DNA of 7,906 bases from Flavobacteriales bacterium UBA6049. GTDB taxonomy: Bacteria; Bacteroidota; Bacteroidia; Flavobacteriales_G; Salibacteraceae. Shown here in pieces: positions 1-7,032 of this stretch (position 1 is its first letter; each line of letters begins with the position of its first letter). The translations under genes were made by a program, and so were the position numbers. The notes below the pieces were generated by a model, which was not told where the DNA came from, did no database searches, and saw nothing but the letters and a program-made list of their open reading frames with translations. The stretch lies in the NCBI GenBank assembly GCA_002429085.1, contig DIYR01000101.1:1-7906 (forward strand), read 5' to 3'.

Positions 1-406
1 ATTCTTCTAAATGAGTCAAATCTACACAACCATCTTCCTCTAGGTTTACAAAATCAACCTTAGCCAAGTTGTTTTCTGCTAACTCCTCTACAGTGTGTAA
101 CACGGCATGATGCTCAACCTTAGAAGTTATAATTCTTTGAACGCCAAGATCTCTTACACTGCAAAGAATAGCCATGTTATCGGCCTCAGTACCACCAGAT
201 GTAAAAACCAATTCACCAGGAGTAATATTGAGCATCTTAGCAATCTTACGCCTTGCCACTTCGATCTTCCCTTTTACTTCTCTACCAAATGAGTGAGTCG
301 AACTTGGGTTTCCAAACGACTCCTTTAACACAGGCGCCATTGCATCGAAAACTTCAGGTGCCAATGGTGTTGTCGCAGCATTGTCTAAGTATACTCTCTT
401 TCCCAT
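1..406 (-). CDS. Cysteine desulfurase, N-terminal part (cut by window edge)
   Basis: This is the first 135 codons of a PLP-dependent class V aminotransferase-fold cysteine desulfurase of the NifS/IscS type. Such enzymes take sulfur from L-cysteine as an enzyme persulfide and pass it on for Fe-S cluster or thio-cofactor assembly in the cytoplasm. Visible motifs are YLDNAATTPL (residues 6-15), FGNPSSTHSFGR (31-42), SGGTEADN (70-77, a cofactor-phosphate contact region) and SKVEHHAV (95-102, with the conserved His next to the PLP ring). The PLP lysine and the catalytic cysteine loop lie beyond the left edge, so the NifS, IscS or SufS-like subtype cannot be decided. The ATG at 406 fits the family N-terminus exactly and has AAGGAT about 8 bases upstream. 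The gene starts 5 bases after the glmM stop on the same strand, so the two are probably co-transcribed. Confidence 0.93.
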   Translation of the reverse strand, partial: MGKRVYLDNAATTPLAPEVFDAMAPVLKESFGNPSSTHSFGREVKGKIEVARRKIAKMLNITPGELVFTSGGTEADNMAILCSVRDLGVQRIITSKVEHHAVLHTVEELAENNLAKVDFVNLEEDGCVDLTHLEE

Positions 407-411
407 GTGAA

Positions 412-1809
412 TTATCCTTCTTTGATGATCTCTTTAATGTCTGAAATAATTTTTTGTGCCAAGTTGTTTGCAGTAGTTAAACTTGTGCTTTCAGTGTAAA
501 TACGAATAATTGGTTCAGTATTAGATTTTCGTAAATGCACCCACTCTTCTTCAAAGTCTACCTTTACTCCATCTACAGTATTAACTGGATAATTATGATA
601 TTTCTCTTGAATTCGTTGTAAAATAAGGTCTACATTAATTTCAGGAGTTAATTCAATTTTATTCTTGGATATATGATAGTTAGGATATTCAGAACGAAGC
701 GTACTCATCGAACATCCTTTTTTTGCCAAGTGGGTTAAAAATAATGCAATTCCCACCAAGGCATCTCTTCCATAATGTAGCTCTGGGTAAATTACTCCGC
801 CATTTCCTTCACCACCGATAATAGCACTTGTAGCTTTCATTTTCTCTACTACATTTACCTCACCTACAGCACTAGCTTCATAACTCTGCCCGTGCTTTTC
901 CGTAACATCCCGTAATGCACGTGTACTAGACATGTTACTTACCGTGTTTCCAGGTGTTTGGCTTAATACATAATCAGAAACGGCCACTAAAGTGTACTCT
1001 TCACCAAACATGTCTCCATCTTCACATACAAATGCTAAACGGTCTACATCAGGATCTACTACAATACCTAAGTGTGCACCTTTTTTATTAACCAAACTAG
1101 ATATCTCAGTTAGGTTTTCTGCTAATGGCTCCGGATTATGTGGGAAATGTCCTGTTGGATCACAATATAATTCTTCAACTTCGTGAACTCCTAAAGCCGA
1201 AAGCAAAGCTGGAACAGCAATACCGCCAGTAGAATTCACCCCGTCAACAACCACTTTAAACTTAGCCGCTTCAATAGCCTCTTTGTCCACCAAAGGCATG
1301 GCTAAAATAGCATCAATGTGTTTTCGTATGTATGTATCATCAGTTGTCACACTGCCCAAATGATCTACCTCTGCAAAGTTGAAGTCATCCATATCAGCAA
1401 TAGCTAATACTTCTGCACCATCTGCCCCAGATATAAACTCACCTTTAAAATTCAACAATTTCAACGCATTCCATTGTTTTGGATTATGACTGGCCGTTAG
1501 AATGATTCCTCCATGTGCACCCTCTTTTGGCACAGCAACCTCAACAGTAGGAGTTGTGCTCAACCCTAGATTTAACACATCAATCCCTAAACCTGTAAGT
1601 GTACTAATAACCAATTGCTCAACCATTTCACCAGAAATTCGAGCATCTCTACCGACAACAATTTTTACAGTTTCAGAATCTTTATGTTGATTCATTATCC
1701 AAGTACCATATGCAGCAGTAAATCTAACTACGTCTATGGGTGTTAAACTATCACCAGGCTTACCTCCAATAGTTCCTCTAATCCCAGAAATTGATTTAAT
1801 GAGGGTCAT
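412..1809 (-). CDS. glmM: Phosphoglucosamine mutase GlmM (phosphohexomutase family)
   Basis: GlmM interconverts glucosamine-6-phosphate and glucosamine-1-phosphate in the cytoplasm, the step leading to UDP-GlcNAc for peptidoglycan and LPS. With the ATG at 1809 the protein has 465 residues, normal for the alpha-D-phosphohexomutase superfamily. Motifs in order are the N-terminal ISGIRGTIGG (7-16), the catalytic phosphoserine loop TASHNP (105-110, Ser107), the metal loop DPDVDR (252-257), the sugar-specificity loop GGEGNGG (332-338) and the phosphate-binding loop RKSNTEPIIR (427-436). The frame stays open upstream to a TTG at 1911, but those 34 extra residues do not resemble GlmM and they span a candidate promoter, so the ATG at 1809 is preferred. 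A cysteine desulfurase gene follows after 5 bases. Bacteroidota often carry phosphohexomutase paralogues, so phosphomannomutase or mixed activity is the main alternative. Confidence 0.92.
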   Translation of the reverse strand: MTLIKSISGIRGTIGGKPGDSLTPIDVVRFTAAYGTWIMNQHKDSETVKIVVGRDARISGEMVEQLVISTLTGLGIDVLNLGLSTTPTVEVAVPKEGAHGGIILTASHNPKQWNALKLLNFKGEFISGADGAEVLAIADMDDFNFAEVDHLGSVTTDDTYIRKHIDAILAMPLVDKEAIEAAKFKVVVDGVNSTGGIAVPALLSALGVHEVEELYCDPTGHFPHNPEPLAENLTEISSLVNKKGAHLGIVVDPDVDRLAFVCEDGDMFGEEYTLVAVSDYVLSQTPGNTVSNMSSTRALRDVTEKHGQSYEASAVGEVNVVEKMKATSAIIGGEGNGGVIYPELHYGRDALVGIALFLTHLAKKGCSMSTLRSEYPNYHISKNKIELTPEINVDLILQRIQEKYHNYPVNTVDGVKVDFEEEWVHLRKSNTEPIIRIYTESTSLTTANNLAQKIISDIKEIIKEG

Positions 1810-1830
1810 GATTTCATTTGAATTGGAGGG

Positions 1831-1838
1831 CAAATATA
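1831..1838 (-). promoter_or_regulatory. Candidate -7 promoter box for glmM
   Basis: On the minus strand this reads TATATTTG, a match to the Bacteroidota -7 consensus TAnnTTTG. It ends 21 bases before the ATG at 1809, giving a short leader of roughly 15 bases. I see no TTG at the usual -33 spacing, so the call rests on one element. It supports the 1809 start over the upstream TTG. Confidence 0.4.
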
Positions 1839-1944
1839 AGGCAACACATCTCAGTGGTATTACGTTGTTAATAATGCATTCTTGTGTTGATGAAGCTGTG
1901 GAAAAGTCCAATTTGTTTCCTCATGATGCGCACTACTGATTGGC

Positions 1945-1952
1945 TACCTTTG
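1945..1952 (+). promoter_or_regulatory. Candidate -7 promoter box for the TPR gene
   Basis: TACCTTTG matches the Bacteroidota -7 consensus TAnnTTTG. It ends 22 bases before the ATG at 1975, leaving a leader of about 15 bases. No -33 TTG is visible at 17-23 bases spacing. Together with the minus-strand box at 1831-1838 it suggests divergent transcription from this intergenic region. Confidence 0.35.
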
Positions 1953-1974
1953 ATATATACAGGTGCTAAATTCT

Positions 1975-3393
1975 ATGAACGAAGAATTTGAATCTTTTTT
2001 CTCTCCAAACCAAGAATCGAACGAATTAATCGCTCGCTACGAAAACATGGTAGCTGCTGGCGAACAATTCTTTTTCGATGTTGAGGAGTTTGAAGAATTA
2101 ATCGTGTATTACATGGAAGAACGCTCTAGTCAACAGGCGTTTGAAGTGCTACACATGGCTAAAAGCCAACATCCTTCTACAAACGATTTAGTATTAAGAG
2201 AAGCGGAATTACTGGCTACAACAGGTCGTTTTCAAGATGCTCTGAATGCTTTAGCAGGTTTAGAAGAAATTGAAAAATGGAATATAGATTTGTTTTTGAC
2301 CAAATCATCTATTCTTAGTCAAATAGGTAGAAATGAACAAGCAGTTGAAGTGTTGGAACATACTATTGACATTGCTCCTGACGATGAAAAAGATGAAATC
2401 TGTATCAACTTAGCTTTCGAATATCAAAACTTAAACAAGCCCGATAAAGCTGTTGAAGCTTTAAAACAAGCTCTTCATTTCAACCCAGAAAACGAAGAAG
2501 CGTTGTACGAACTAGCATATTGCTTTGAACAAGTTGGTGATGAACTAGCTGCAATAGAAACATTCCAAGAATTCATTGACAACGCGCCATATTCACATCA
2601 TGCTTGGTACTGTTTAGGAAATGTATACATGCAGGTGGGTGCATTAGAAAAGGCTTTGGAAGCATACGACTACTCTATTGTTATCCAAGAAGATTTTCCT
2701 TCAGGCCACTTTAATAAAGCTCTTTGTTTACTGCAACTCGAACTTTATGAACAAGCAATTGAACAGTTTCATGAATCGTTGAAATATGAATTGATAGATT
2801 CTGTTTGTTTATTCTACATCGCAGAATGTCACTTCAAATTGAACAATCTGCGCAGAGCTGAAGTGTATTACAAAAAAGCCATTCAAAAAGACGAACGTTT
2901 AACAGATGCTTGGATTGGAATGGCAGCTGTATTGCAAGAAGAGGGCAGAACAATTGAAGCTTTACACCATGTAAGACAGGCGTTAAACTTAGATGATAAG
3001 AATGCAGAAAATTGGTTCTTGTATGCAGAAATGCAAGTAAACTTAGGTTTTTTTGAGGATGCTTTTAGCGCATACGAAAAGGCCATTGAACTTGGCTACA
3101 CCAAATTAGCCATCTGGCTTAATTATTCTGATGTTCTCTTTCAAGAAGAACGAATGGACGAATGCCAAGAAGTAATGGAACGTGCATTCGATAGCGCTCC
3201 AAAAGAGAGTGAGTTATACTACAGATATACTGCTTATTTATTAGCTCAAAACCTTCAAGATGAAGCATTAGGTTTCTTAGCTCTCGGTTTAGAGATTAAT
3301 AAAGAGCGTGTAAATCAACTTTTCCATTATTACCCAGAAGCATTCCAATATGATTCGGTTATTGAATTAATCGAGGATGCGAATGAAAGTTGA
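1975..3393 (+). CDS. Tetratricopeptide repeat (TPR) protein, 472 residues
   Basis: A cytoplasmic helical-repeat scaffold made almost wholly of tandem TPR motifs from about residue 40 to 460. No signal peptide, membrane segment or enzymatic domain is visible. Clear repeats include NLNKPDKAVEALKQALHFNP, VGDELAAIETFQEFIDNAP, VGALEKALEAYDYSIVIQ and LGFFEDAFSAYEKAIELG, each with the typical small, aromatic and Pro positions of the 34-residue unit. The protein is acidic, with an acidic non-TPR N-terminus (NEEFESFF, then a Glu-rich DVEEFEELI segment). It resembles a TPR protein widespread in Bacteroidota whose partner is unknown; the likely role is protein-protein interaction. The start could be the GTG at 1963, four codons upstream, but the ATG at 1975 gives the expected MNEEFE-type N-terminus. 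It is divergent from glmM and followed by a methyltransferase gene 77 bases downstream that has its own candidate promoter. Confidence 0.9.
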   Translation: MNEEFESFFSPNQESNELIARYENMVAAGEQFFFDVEEFEELIVYYMEERSSQQAFEVLHMAKSQHPSTNDLVLREAELLATTGRFQDALNALAGLEEIEKWNIDLFLTKSSILSQIGRNEQAVEVLEHTIDIAPDDEKDEICINLAFEYQNLNKPDKAVEALKQALHFNPENEEALYELAYCFEQVGDELAAIETFQEFIDNAPYSHHAWYCLGNVYMQVGALEKALEAYDYSIVIQEDFPSGHFNKALCLLQLELYEQAIEQFHESLKYELIDSVCLFYIAECHFKLNNLRRAEVYYKKAIQKDERLTDAWIGMAAVLQEEGRTIEALHHVRQALNLDDKNAENWFLYAEMQVNLGFFEDAFSAYEKAIELGYTKLAIWLNYSDVLFQEERMDECQEVMERAFDSAPKESELYYRYTAYLLAQNLQDEALGFLALGLEINKERVNQLFHYYPEAFQYDSVIELIEDANES

Positions 3394-3423
3394 GTAAATA
3401 AATTCTTTTGAAATCTGTTAGAT

Positions 3424-3431
3424 TATATTTG
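3424..3431 (+). promoter_or_regulatory. Candidate -7 promoter box for the methyltransferase gene
   Basis: TATATTTG fits the Bacteroidota -7 consensus TAnnTTTG and lies between the TPR stop (3393) and the ATG at 3471, predicting a leader of about 33 bases. A TTTG lies upstream at 3407-3410, but the 13-base spacing is shorter than the usual 17-23. An independent start for the methyltransferase and perhaps the genes after it is plausible. Confidence 0.4.
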
Positions 3432-3470
3432 GCTGCGTTTAGAAATAGTTAATGTAGGAATGTCAAAGTA

Positions 3471-4115
3471 ATGGTTGATCGTAAAGAAAAAAAAGAAGGA
3501 GATGTTACATACTCTTTCTCTTCAGATTGGATAACTCGTTTTGAGTCAGAAGAACACTGGTTGTTATATCGTCAACAACAGTTTATGATTCATAAAGTTG
3601 CTAAAGAAGGAGACAATTTTTTGGAGATTGGCCCTGGAACTGGTTTCTGTAGCGGATATTTAAGAGGTAAAGGATTTAATGTTACAACTATTGATATTGA
3701 CGAAGCAAAAAAACCAGACATCGTTGCTAATATAACGACTTACGTTCCAGAAAAACGATATGATCATATCATTGCTTTCGAAATCCTCGAACACATTCCA
3801 TACGAAGAATGTTTGAAGAGCTTAAAAACACTAAGCTCTTACTGTAAATACTTTACCATTAGTGTTCCTTACAACGAAGAAAGGTTGATAAGAGCACGTC
3901 TATCGCTTCCAATCATTAAACACACTTCTTTTTCCATAACACTGCCAAAATCTAAGATTTCTGAACCCAATCATTTTTGGGAAGTCAATCACGGAAAGCA
4001 AAGTGAGAAAAAAGTAATTAGCGATTTTCTTGCGCAAGGCTATACCTTAAAAGGTAGAAGCAAATTTGTTTCTAGATTGTACATAACTCTAGAAAGCAAA
4101 CACTTCAATTCTTAA
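3471..4115 (+). CDS. Class I SAM-dependent methyltransferase, substrate unknown
   Basis: A 214-residue Rossmann-fold methyltransferase of the UbiG/Methyltransf_11 kind, expected in the cytoplasm. Motif I, the SAM-binding glycine loop, is FLEIGPGTGF (50-59). The acidic residue that ends strand beta2 and contacts the SAM ribose is in TTIDID (72-77). The post-motif region YDHIIAFEILEHIP (97-110) carries the FEVLEH-like signature common in methyltransferases acting on lipids, quinones or sugars. The C-terminal third (KHTSFSITLPKSK and following) is not a recognisable domain and may set substrate specificity. The ATG at 3471 has AGGA about 11 bases upstream. The rhodanese gene follows after 35 bases on the same strand. 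The substrate cannot be inferred; proximity to the DUF368 gene makes an envelope-related substrate a guess only. Confidence 0.85.
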   Translation: MVDRKEKKEGDVTYSFSSDWITRFESEEHWLLYRQQQFMIHKVAKEGDNFLEIGPGTGFCSGYLRGKGFNVTTIDIDEAKKPDIVANITTYVPEKRYDHIIAFEILEHIPYEECLKSLKTLSSYCKYFTISVPYNEERLIRARLSLPIIKHTSFSITLPKSKISEPNHFWEVNHGKQSEKKVISDFLAQGYTLKGRSKFVSRLYITLESKHFNS

Positions 4116-4150
4116 TTCTGATTTTCCTTATCGCAATAATAATTTCCTCA

Positions 4151-4471
4151 ATGATTAAATCTATTTCAGCTCCAGATTTGAAAGCAAAACTTGATGCAGG
4201 TGAAACTGTTCAAGTAATAGATGTAAGAGAACCTTATGAAATTGAAGTGGCCAGTTTTGGAGCCATTAGTATTCCTATGGGTGAAATCATGGATAGAACA
4301 GATGAACTATCTCCTGAAGGAATGGTAGTCATTCACTGTCAAAGTGGTAAAAGAGCTGAAGCAGTTTGCGAAGGACTTGAAAGATTATTTGACAAACACA
4401 ACATCTACAATCTTGAAGGCGGTTTAGACGCTTGGATTGAAAAAGTAGATCCTTCATTAGCAGAAGCATGA
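4151..4471 (+). CDS. Single-domain rhodanese-like sulfurtransferase
   Basis: A 106-residue protein that is one rhodanese domain, cytoplasmic (no signal peptide). Rhodanese domains carry sulfane sulfur on an active-site cysteine. The N-terminal signature is VIDVREPYE (22-30), and the active-site loop is HCQSGKRA (62-69) with Cys63 as the predicted persulfide carrier, complete with the following basic residue. The C-terminal NLEGGLDAWI matches the usual family ending. The IPMGEI segment resembles rhodanese domains fused to ThiF/MoeB proteins, but no such fusion is present here. Acceptor and donor are unknown; the cysteine desulfurase at the left edge is a possible donor only by general knowledge. 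Its TGA overlaps the ATG of the next gene (ATGA, 4468-4471), which indicates translational coupling with the DUF368 gene. Confidence 0.92.
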   Translation: MIKSISAPDLKAKLDAGETVQVIDVREPYEIEVASFGAISIPMGEIMDRTDELSPEGMVVIHCQSGKRAEAVCEGLERLFDKHNIYNLEGGLDAWIEKVDPSLAEA

Positions 4472-5445
4472 AACGTAGTCCGAAAGAATATGCAACCCTC
4501 GTTCTAAAAGGTATTGGAATGGGGGCAGCAGATGTTGTACCTGGGGTTTCTGGTGGAACAATTGCTTTTATCACCGGTATTTATGAAGAGTTACTCGGCA
4601 CCATCAGTTCCATTGATTTTTCTATAGTAAAAACCTTAAGAAAAGAGGGCTTTCTTGCCGCTTGGAACCAAGCAAATGGTAATTTTCTTATTGCCCTTTT
4701 CTCGGGAATTGGAATCAGTGTTTTCTCGTTAGCAAAAGGGATTGAATGGCTTCTAAATAACGAACCTATCAAGCTATGGTCATTCTTTTTTGGATTAGTA
4801 TTTGCCAGCATTTTTTCTGTTGGAAGACAAGTTGAAAAATGGAATCTAGGTTCATTGATTGGTATTCTGGCTGGCTCTGCTCTAGCCTACTACATAACAA
4901 TTTTACCACCAATGAATCCTTCTACAGATTTATGGTTTTTGTTCCTTTCAGGAATGATCGCTATTTGCGCCATGATTCTACCCGGGATTTCAGGTAGTTT
5001 CATCCTATTAATTTTAGGATCATACAAAGTTGTTATCCAAGCAATTAGTGATCGTAATTTTTTAGTACTAGCAACAGTTGGGGCTGGGTGTGCTGTTGGT
5101 TTACTTGCTTTTTCTCGAGTACTAAAATGGATGTTCGCCAAACAAAAAAATATTACAATAGCAGTATTGACTGGTTTCCTTGTAGGATCACTGAACAAAA
5201 TTTGGCCTTGGAAACATGTTACTGAAGTATTTGTTAAACATGCTGGCGAAACCAATGAAGAAATTGTCCCAATAGTTGAAAGAAGTGTTTTACCAGGTAA
5301 TTTCGACATACCAGTAATAGAACTTGGAAAAGTTGTTGGACACAACTCAGCGGACCCACAGGTTGTTGCGGCTATAGCATTTAGTGTTATTGGTGCTGGA
5401 CTAATATTCGGAATGGAGTTTATGGCTAAGAAAATGTCTAAATAA
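4468..5445 (+). CDS. DUF368 family membrane protein, probable polyprenyl-phosphate transporter
   Basis: A 325-residue multi-pass inner-membrane protein of the DUF368 family, members of which (PopT) have been reported to return undecaprenyl phosphate across the membrane for reuse in envelope polymer synthesis. The two family hallmarks are present: GAADVVPGVSGGT (19-31) near the N-terminus and ICAMILPGISGS (166-177) in the second half, probably inverted-repeat re-entrant segments built on PGxSGG/S. Hydrophobic spans are clear around residues 73-96, 104-118, 128-146, 155-190, 195-212 and 307-320. A polar stretch near 250-295 looks like a soluble loop. Length is normal for the family. The start overlaps the rhodanese stop (ATGA) and the stop overlaps the aroE start (TAATG). 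Family assignment is firm; the lipid-carrier role is by homology and not shown for this protein. Confidence 0.92.
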   Translation: MKRSPKEYATLVLKGIGMGAADVVPGVSGGTIAFITGIYEELLGTISSIDFSIVKTLRKEGFLAAWNQANGNFLIALFSGIGISVFSLAKGIEWLLNNEPIKLWSFFFGLVFASIFSVGRQVEKWNLGSLIGILAGSALAYYITILPPMNPSTDLWFLFLSGMIAICAMILPGISGSFILLILGSYKVVIQAISDRNFLVLATVGAGCAVGLLAFSRVLKWMFAKQKNITIAVLTGFLVGSLNKIWPWKHVTEVFVKHAGETNEEIVPIVERSVLPGNFDIPVIELGKVVGHNSADPQVVAAIAFSVIGAGLIFGMEFMAKKMSK

Positions 5446-6197
5446 TGAAACTCTACGGACTTATAGGTAAAGCATTAAGTCATTCTTTTTCTCCAACCTA
5501 TTTCTCCAACAAGTTTAAATCTAATGGTATTGACGCGAAATATGAGGCATTCGAGTTAGCATCGATTTCAGATTTTCAACAACTCGTTCAATCCAAAGAA
5601 ATACACGGACTTAATGTAACCATACCGTACAAAGAAGCTATCATACCATACCTAGATAAACTCTCGCCTGAAGCATCTGCCATTGGTGCTGTAAACACTA
5701 TACAATTTAACGGAAAGCACCTTATTGGGCACAATACAGACTGGCAAGGCTTTTGGAACGATGCATCTCCTTTTCTAAAAAACACGAGAAGAAAAGCTCT
5801 AATATTAGGTACTGGTGGCAGTTCAAAAGCGGTACAATTTGCGTTACAAAAACATAATTGGATTGTCGACTTCGTATCAAGCAGCAATCAAGCATATTTT
5901 AACTACTCCGATTTAAACCAAAACTTAATATCTGATTATGGCTTGATTGTAAACACCACTCCACTAGGTATGTTTCCAGACATTTCCTCAAAACCTGAAT
6001 TCCCTATAAGTAGTTTACAAAAGCATCACATTGTTTACGACTTAATATATAACCCTAGAGAGACGAGATTGCTTAAAGATTGCAGAATACAAGGTGCTAC
6101 AATTAAGAACGGTTACGGTATGCTTCTAAAGCAAGCGGAGTTAAGCTATGCTATTTGGCAGGAAAATATTTCAGACTCTCCTTATAAAAATCACTAA
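5445..6197 (+). CDS. aroE: Shikimate dehydrogenase AroE
   Basis: AroE reduces 3-dehydroshikimate to shikimate with NADPH, the fourth step of the shikimate pathway, in the cytoplasm. The 250-residue protein has the substrate-binding start YGLIGKALSHSFSP (4-17), NVTIPYK with catalytic Lys63 (57-63), GAVNT (81-85) and GHNTDWQGF with catalytic Asp99 (95-103). The NADP-binding glycine loop is LGTGGSSKAV (121-130), followed by NTTPLGMFPD and the C-terminal NGYGMLLKQA (222-231) with the conserved Gln230. All expected key residues are present. The ATG at 5445 shares its A with the TAA of the DUF368 gene, so translation is probably coupled. The conserved core ends near residue 239; the last 11 residues form a tail. 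The final 47 bases overlap, tail to tail, a gene on the other strand. Confidence 0.95.
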   Translation: MKLYGLIGKALSHSFSPTYFSNKFKSNGIDAKYEAFELASISDFQQLVQSKEIHGLNVTIPYKEAIIPYLDKLSPEASAIGAVNTIQFNGKHLIGHNTDWQGFWNDASPFLKNTRRKALILGTGGSSKAVQFALQKHNWIVDFVSSSNQAYFNYSDLNQNLISDYGLIVNTTPLGMFPDISSKPEFPISSLQKHHIVYDLIYNPRETRLLKDCRIQGATIKNGYGMLLKQAELSYAIWQENISDSPYKNH

Positions 6198-6783
6198 GCT
6201 TCTTATCTAGTTCAATTACCAAATCTTCATTTGAACGTTCTATTACACGAATTCCGCTATACTTCCGTACGTAAAAGGGAAATGGCTTCTTCAATTGTAT
6301 AAAATACTCGTCCATCACTCCAATACCTTCAAAGCTTTCTTCGAACGTATCAAAATACACCTTACCAAAATCAACTACATAAAATGGGTCGTATTCCGGT
6401 ATTGGAGCTCCTTGAATAACCTGTAAATTTTCGTCAACAAACACGCCATTAAAATCTCTCCATTTAACATCTTCAGAAGATTCAGCTAAGAAAAAATGAA
6501 CCTCGCAAAAAGTAAATGCACTCTTAAATGCCTTAATCACAGATTTGTTATCATTTTCAGCTTTAGATCTCAAGTACTGAGCTTCTTTCATTCGCTTTTG
6601 CTTTTCTAAAGCCTCTACAGAATGATGATTTGTAGGTAGACGTACAAAAATCACATTAGACTTCATTGTCTGAATATGTCTATATGCTATACTATCAGCC
6701 TCAGAGTAAAACAGCTGGTTCAATTGAGCTTCTGCGCAGAAGACTGAAATAACACAAACAATAAATAGCAAAATTTTTCTCAT
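6151..6783 (-). CDS. Exported protein of unknown function, 210 residues
   Basis: The N-terminus MRKILLFIVCVISVFCAEAQ is a classic signal peptide, with AEA-Q as a likely signal peptidase I site after residue 19. The segment VFC is a poor lipobox, so a soluble periplasmic or secreted protein is favoured over a lipoprotein. The mature part has no domain I can name. It contains a Lys/Glu-rich helical stretch (about 55-90) followed by a beta-rich region with aromatic residues, including IQLKKPFPFYVRKYSGIRV near 161-179. The KPFPFYVR stretch resembles, from memory, a family of uncharacterised exported proteins in Bacteroidota. The start overlaps the stop of the upstream 83-residue gene (ATGA, 6780-6783). 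The 3' end overlaps aroE by 47 bases. Real coding status is supported by the signal peptide, the coupling and the length; function is unknown. Confidence 0.82.
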   Translation of the reverse strand: MRKILLFIVCVISVFCAEAQLNQLFYSEADSIAYRHIQTMKSNVIFVRLPTNHHSVEALEKQKRMKEAQYLRSKAENDNKSVIKAFKSAFTFCEVHFFLAESSEDVKWRDFNGVFVDENLQVIQGAPIPEYDPFYVVDFGKVYFDTFEESFEGIGVMDEYFIQLKKPFPFYVRKYSGIRVIERSNEDLVIELDKKLSDFYKESLKYFPAK

Positions 6784-7031
6784 ACATCTTTAAATCTTAA
6801 TTCAATCAAGTCAACGTATTTAGTTATTGCATTCGAATAGTCTATCAGTTCTACCCAATGCACTGTTTGAAATCCTATTCCTCTCCAAACCTCAACGAAT
6901 CCAATATCTAAGTAGTACAGTTCTATCTCAAATGATCGGTAAACACGCCTTCCAATTTGATCACCATGTGTCAGAACTGCAGACCATTTGTCGGTAACTT
7001 CTAGTTTGTTGAACTCCTCCTGATTAATCAT
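6780..7031 (-). CDS. Unknown small cytoplasmic protein, 83 residues
   Basis: I do not recognise this family. The product is a small, mixed acidic/aromatic protein with no signal peptide or membrane segment. It begins MINQEEFNKLEVTDKW, a probable helix, and continues with beta-like stretches (YRSFEIELYYLDIGFVEVW, then FQTVHWVELI) and a final helix, suggesting a compact alpha/beta fold. The ATG at 7031 lies 1 base after the stop of the 52-residue gene; a TTG at 7043 would add four residues and overlap that gene, and is less likely. The stop overlaps the start of the exported-protein gene (ATGA), so the two are likely translated together. That tight packing on the rlmH strand is the best evidence that it is real. 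Confidence 0.75.
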   Translation of the reverse strand: MINQEEFNKLEVTDKWSAVLTHGDQIGRRVYRSFEIELYYLDIGFVEVWRGIGFQTVHWVELIDYSNAITKYVDLIELRFKDV

Positions 7032-7032
7032 T

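Noticed and set aside
17..24. TAnnTTTG match on the minus strand inside the desulfurase gene
   Set aside because: The motif is short and lies within coding sequence far from any visible start, so it is most likely chance.
107..444. Two short plus-strand frames opposite the cysteine desulfurase
   Set aside because: They are antisense to a sequence with unmistakable desulfurase motifs (DNAATT, SGGTEADN), and their translations show no recognisable features.
3460..3471. Three-codon mini-ORF (ATG at 3460) ending on the methyltransferase start codon
   Set aside because: The TAATG overlap could suggest a leader peptide, but a frame this short is expected by chance and has no regulatory codon pattern.
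4890..5345. 151-codon open frame on the minus strand inside the DUF368 gene
   Set aside because: The plus-strand frame carries both DUF368 hallmarks and overlaps its neighbours tightly. The antisense translation has no domain-like features.
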